Positions 14,084-16,896 of a DNA stretch of 16,896 nt are shown here, piece after piece. The DNA lies in contig JACQAF010000192.1 in NCBI GenBank assembly GCA_016195145.1, positions 1 to 16,896 on the forward strand. The letters run 5' to 3'. The position numbers were made by a program, and so were the translations under genes. The notes beneath the pieces were generated by a model. That model worked only from the letters and a program-made list of their open reading frames with translations, was not told the origin of the DNA and did no database searches. Origin of the DNA: Rhodospirillales bacterium. GTDB lineage: Bacteria; Pseudomonadota; Alphaproteobacteria; CACIAM-22H2. The first letter of the stretch is position 1; each line of letters begins with the position of its first letter.

Positions 14084-15253
14084 TTAGCTACCAGCCGCTA
14101 ATGACTTGACCGGCTTGAACTTGCCGTCGGGCTGGATGACGGTGAGAAACACCTCGTCCATGCCCTGGTTGTCATTATCGCCAAACGTCATCTTGGCGCC
14201 GCCGAGGTCGTAATTTCCCTTCGACAGCACGCTAAGCAGCGCCGCGCGGGTCGGCTCGCCCTGGAGGCGATCGAGCGCAGCGATCACCAGCCGGCCGACC
14301 AGATAGCCCTCGAGCGATACGAAGCCTGGCTCGGCATTCGCGTTAGCCGCCTTCAGCGCCTTGTGATAGGCCGCGACCACCGGGATGCTGGCGTCTTCGG
14401 GGAAGGGGACGACCTGGGTCACGACGACGCCAGTGCCGGCGCCGCCCAGCTCCTTGGCCAGCGCATTCGAGCCAACGAAGGAAATATTGACGAACACCGC
14501 ATCCATCTTCACCTGACGGGCGAGCTTGATGAATTCGGCGTTGGGCTTGTAAGGGCCGATCATGATCACAGCCTGCGGATCGCCCTTTCTGATTGTCAGC
14601 AAGGCCGATTTGACCGCGACGGTATTGCGCTCGAACGTCCCTTCGGAGACGAGCTTCATCTGGCGCTTTTCCATCGCTTTCTGAACCCCGGCGAGCCCGG
14701 CGCGACCGAACGCATCGTCCTGATAGAGAATGGCGATGCGGTCAAATTTGAGGTCCTTGGTCAAACGCTCGACCATTTCCTCGGTTTCCTGGAAATAGGA
14801 TGCGCGAACGTTGACGACGTTCGGCTTATAGGGATTGCGGAGAAATTCCGCCCCGGTGAACGGCCCGATAAACGGCACTCCCGCTTCGGCGGTAATCGGC
14901 TGCGCTGCGGCCGAGGTCGGTGTGCCAACTGGGCCGACAAGGGCGAACACCTTGTCGTCGTTCAGAAGCTGCTTGGTCGCCTCGATCGACTTGTTGGGCT
15001 CGTAGCCATCGTCGCGCGAGATCAGCTCAAGCTTGCGGCCCTTGACGCCGCCAGCGCGATTGGCCTCGGCGAATGCGGCCAGGATGCCTTCACGCATCCC
15101 TTGCCCCAACGCCGCTGCCGGCCCCTCGAGGGCGGTGGCTTGGCCGAAGATAATCTTATCGGCCGAAACGCCGGGTTCGGCGGCGAATGCTGGCGATGCG
15201 GCAACGGCCAGGACAGCAAAAAACTTGAGCGCAGATGAAAAAGAATGCTTCAC
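14084..15253 (-). CDS. LivK-type periplasmic substrate-binding protein (Peripla_BP_6)
   Basis: The protein is a periplasmic ligand-binding protein of the branched-chain amino acid/amide ABC transporter class. From the GTG at 15253 it has a Sec signal peptide (MKHSFSSALKFFAVLAVAA, with cleavage likely after SPAFA). The type I fold follows: IIFGQATALEGPAAALGQGMREGI, RKLELISRDDGYEPNKSIEATKQL, VFALVGPVGTPTSAAAQPI, and IAILYQDDAFGRAGLAGVQKAM. Length is 389 residues. The GTG is chosen because GGGAGAAG stands five bases upstream; a start at 15310 would add a non-signal stretch. No permease or ATPase gene accompanies it here. The next gene downstream is a chemoreceptor, so it may serve chemosensing; the ligand is not predictable. 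Confidence 0.93.
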   Translation of the reverse strand: MKHSFSSALKFFAVLAVAASPAFAAEPGVSADKIIFGQATALEGPAAALGQGMREGILAAFAEANRAGGVKGRKLELISRDDGYEPNKSIEATKQLLNDDKVFALVGPVGTPTSAAAQPITAEAGVPFIGPFTGAEFLRNPYKPNVVNVRASYFQETEEMVERLTKDLKFDRIAILYQDDAFGRAGLAGVQKAMEKRQMKLVSEGTFERNTVAVKSALLTIRKGDPQAVIMIGPYKPNAEFIKLARQVKMDAVFVNISFVGSNALAKELGGAGTGVVVTQVVPFPEDASIPVVAAYHKALKAANANAEPGFVSLEGYLVGRLVIAALDRLQGEPTRAALLSVLSKGNYDLGGAKMTFGDNDNQGMDEVFLTVIQPDGKFKPVKSLAAGS

Positions 15254-15335
15254 GGTTCTTCTCCCGGTTTTTGAGGGACGACAGCGGGGTACGTAGAAAG
15301 CGATATGCACTGCTGAATTAATAACCGGAGTAGCC

Positions 15336-15350
15336 TTAATGGTCCCTTAA
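15336..15350. promoter_or_regulatory. CtrA-type site TTAA-N7-TTAA
   Basis: TTAATGGTCCCTTAA is an exact TTAA-N7-TTAA, the full binding site for the response regulator CtrA. It lies inside two 9-base copies of CCTTAATGG (15334-15342 and 15345-15353) with 11-base period, so both half-sites face the same side of the helix. It is 83 bases upstream of the binding-protein start. In Rhodospirillales CtrA mainly controls motility and chemotaxis genes, which suits the chemoreceptor downstream (inference). Confidence 0.55.
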
Positions 15351-15600
15351 TGGGGTTGTTTTAATTCGTTAATTTTGATCTAAGTCGTTGCAGATTGAGG
15401 CCCGGCGTTTCCGACGACTTGACTTGTCGGTAACGGTTAGCTAATTCTTTTGCCGGATCGCCCATTCAAGGGCGACCGAAGGCCTGCACCAGTTTCGGTA
15501 GCAGCCAGCCAATCTCCGCCAAAAACCGAAGCGATAACGCCCCGTCAGGGGGTTGGTGCAAGCAAATTTCAAGACTGCGGGTCGGTTTTCCGGTCCTGCT

Positions 15601-15690
15601 TCCCCGCAAGCCCGCCCCATCAGTCGGGTTCGATTTCCCCCGGCATTTCCTTACGGCCCGCAGCCCTTAACCCCCTTATCCTACACACCC
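15601..15690 (+). promoter_or_regulatory. rho: C-rich, G-poor rho leader (rut-like), no Shine-Dalgarno
   Basis: These 90 bases hold 43 C and 14 G; the last 30 hold 16 C and one G. Such unstructured C-rich RNA is what Rho loads on, and rho autoregulation by leader attenuation is known in E. coli. No purine-rich ribosome site precedes the ATG at 15691. Autoregulation here is inference. Confidence 0.45.
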
Positions 15691-16896
15691 ATGAACCTCC
15701 AGGAACTCAAGCGCAAAACCCCTGCCGAATTGCTGGCGTATGCCGAAGAGCTGCAGATCGAGAACGCTTCTGCCCTGCGCAAACAGGACATGATGTTCGC
15801 GATCCTCAAGCAGCTGGCCGAAAACGACATCGCCATATACGGCGATGGCGTGCTTGAAATCCTCTCTGACGGGTTCGGTTTCTTGCGCAGCCCGGAAGCA
15901 AACTATCTGCCGGGGCCGGACGATATCTATGTCTCGCCGAGCCATGTCCGCCGCCACGGCTTGCGGACCGGCGATACGGTCGAGGGCCAGATCCGCGCGC
16001 CCAAGGACGGCGAACGCTATTTCGCCCTGACCAATGTGCGTACGATCAATTTCGACAACCCCGAAACGGCGCGCCACCGGATTAACTTCGACAATCTGAC
16101 GCCGCTTTATCCCGAACAGCGCCTGCGCCTCGAAATCACCGACGAAAATGGCGCTGCGGCGGAAGCCCCCGCAGCCGCGCCGGCGCCGGCGAAGACATCG
16201 CGCCGGCCGCAAGGCGACGAGGACGCGCCGGCGATCAAGGGTAAACTCAGCGCTGTCAAGGTCGTCGATAAAAGCAATCACCCATCGACCAAGCGCGACA
16301 TCACCAGCCGGATCATCGATCTCATCGCCCCGCTTGGCAAAGGCCAGCGGGCGCTGATCATCGCGCCGCCGCGCACCGGCAAGACGGTGATGCTGCAAAA
16401 CGTCGCCCACTCGATCGCCCATAACCACCCCGATGTCTATCTGATCGTCCTTCTCATCGATGAGCGGCCGGAGGAAGTCACCGACATGGTCCGCTCGGTG
16501 AAGGGCGAGGTTGTGTCTTCGACCTTCGACGAACCGGCATCGCGTCACGTTCAAGTGGCGGAAATGGTGATCGAGAAGGCCAAGCGGTTGGTGGAGCACA
16601 AGAAGGACGTGGTAATCCTGTTGGATTCGATTACGCGGCTGGCGCGGGCGTACAACACGACGACGCCGCCGTCGGGGCGAGTGTTGTCGGGAGGAATTGA
16701 TGCCAATGCGTTGCAGCGGCCGCGGCGATTTTTTGCGGCGGCGCGCAACGTGGAAGAAGGCGGGAGTTTAACGATCATCGCGACGGCGTTGATCGACACG
16801 GGCAGCCGCATGGACGACGTGATTTTTGAGGAGTTCAAGGGGACGGGCAACATGGAGATCAATCTGGACCGGAAGCTGGTGGACAAGCGGATCTTT
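15691..16896 (+). CDS. rho: Transcription termination factor Rho (3' end beyond window)
   Basis: Rho is the hexameric RNA-dependent ATPase that ends transcription. 402 codons are present, starting at the ATG at 15691 and open to the edge. The N-terminal helical domain is at 1-43 (LKRKTPAELLAYAEEL), and the RNA-binding cold-shock-like domain at about 50-125 (GFGFLRSPEANYLPGPDDIYVSPS). The ATPase begins near 203, with Walker A APPRTGKT at 225-232, LIVLLIDERPEEV at 251-263, Walker B VVILLDSITR at 307-316, and the secondary RNA-site region GGIDANAL. Between the two domains is an unusual linker of about 50 residues (150-202), Ala/Pro-rich then charged, where E. coli Rho has only a few. The codons for residues from about 301 on differ in style from those before. 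Confidence 0.96.
   Translation, partial: MNLQELKRKTPAELLAYAEELQIENASALRKQDMMFAILKQLAENDIAIYGDGVLEILSDGFGFLRSPEANYLPGPDDIYVSPSHVRRHGLRTGDTVEGQIRAPKDGERYFALTNVRTINFDNPETARHRINFDNLTPLYPEQRLRLEITDENGAAAEAPAAAPAPAKTSRRPQGDEDAPAIKGKLSAVKVVDKSNHPSTKRDITSRIIDLIAPLGKGQRALIIAPPRTGKTVMLQNVAHSIAHNHPDVYLIVLLIDERPEEVTDMVRSVKGEVVSSTFDEPASRHVQVAEMVIEKAKRLVEHKKDVVILLDSITRLARAYNTTTPPSGRVLSGGIDANALQRPRRFFAAARNVEEGGSLTIIATALIDTGSRMDDVIFEEFKGTGNMEINLDRKLVDKRIF

Larger units (their letters stand above)
15254..15690. promoter_or_regulatory. Divergent regulatory gap between binding protein and rho
   Basis: This 437-base gap has no supported gene; the small open frame at 15450-15857 overlaps rho and has no recognisable features. 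Its left half is AT-rich, with five TTAA motifs between 15318 and 15372, including a full CtrA-type site. A possible sigma-70 -35 element, TTGACT, is at 15419-15424, with GCTAAT 15 bases later; this is weak. The right end is the C-rich rho leader. Confidence 0.5.

Noticed and set aside
15450..15857. Small plus-strand open frame before rho
   Set aside because: It overlaps the rho start out of frame, has no ribosome site or domain, and coincides with the C-rich leader.

Overview
The window looks like chromosomal DNA from a GC-rich alphaproteobacterium, probably Rhodospirillales-like. The evidence is gene content and order: ppsR-maf-aroE-coaE-dnaQ reading left and hemE-hemH-hemJ-rho reading right from one intergenic gap, with secB, a Tim44-like gene and mltA further left. 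From established knowledge, this is the neighbourhood of the Caulobacter and Rickettsia replication origins (origin next to hemE). No RNA genes, insertion sequences, CRISPR arrays or phage genes were seen.

Layout. 1-2214 (minus): lutB (runs off the left edge) and lutA, the iron-sulfur L-lactate oxidation proteins. 2302-4195 (minus): mltA and a Tim44-like membrane-anchored protein. 4392-5540 (plus): a small histidine phosphatase and the export chaperone secB. 5553-8969 (minus): a tightly packed, translationally coupled set dnaQ, coaE, aroE, maf and ppsR, transcribed in the order ppsR to dnaQ. 8970-9428: non-coding gap with a TGATCCACA DnaA box, an inverted CCGTCCACA box, several weak boxes, a 40-bp tract of 28% GC, a run of DnaA-trio-like triplets and two GANTC sites. 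I read it as the candidate chromosomal oriC. 9429-11810 (plus): late haem synthesis genes hemE (broken), hemH and hemJ. 11823-15253 (minus): a chemoreceptor and a LivK-type periplasmic binding protein, lying between hemJ and rho. 15254-15690: regulatory gap with a full CtrA-type TTAA-N7-TTAA site and a C-rich, G-poor rho leader. 15691-16896 (plus): rho, cut by the right edge.

The most notable points are: (1) the candidate origin; (2) hemE, first gene on its right, has lost about 65-75 internal codons including two active-site residues, and its two remnants are in different reading frames; (3) maf, on the other side, has lost about 60 N-terminal codons including the family signature, yet keeps its ATGA overlaps with both neighbours; (4) a binding protein/chemoreceptor pair with a CtrA-type site upstream; (5) an unusual rho with a long Ala/Pro-rich linker, a rut-like leader without a Shine-Dalgarno, and a sudden codon-choice shift in its 3' part. 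Points 2 and 3 could be real lesions or assembly errors; the sequence alone cannot decide.
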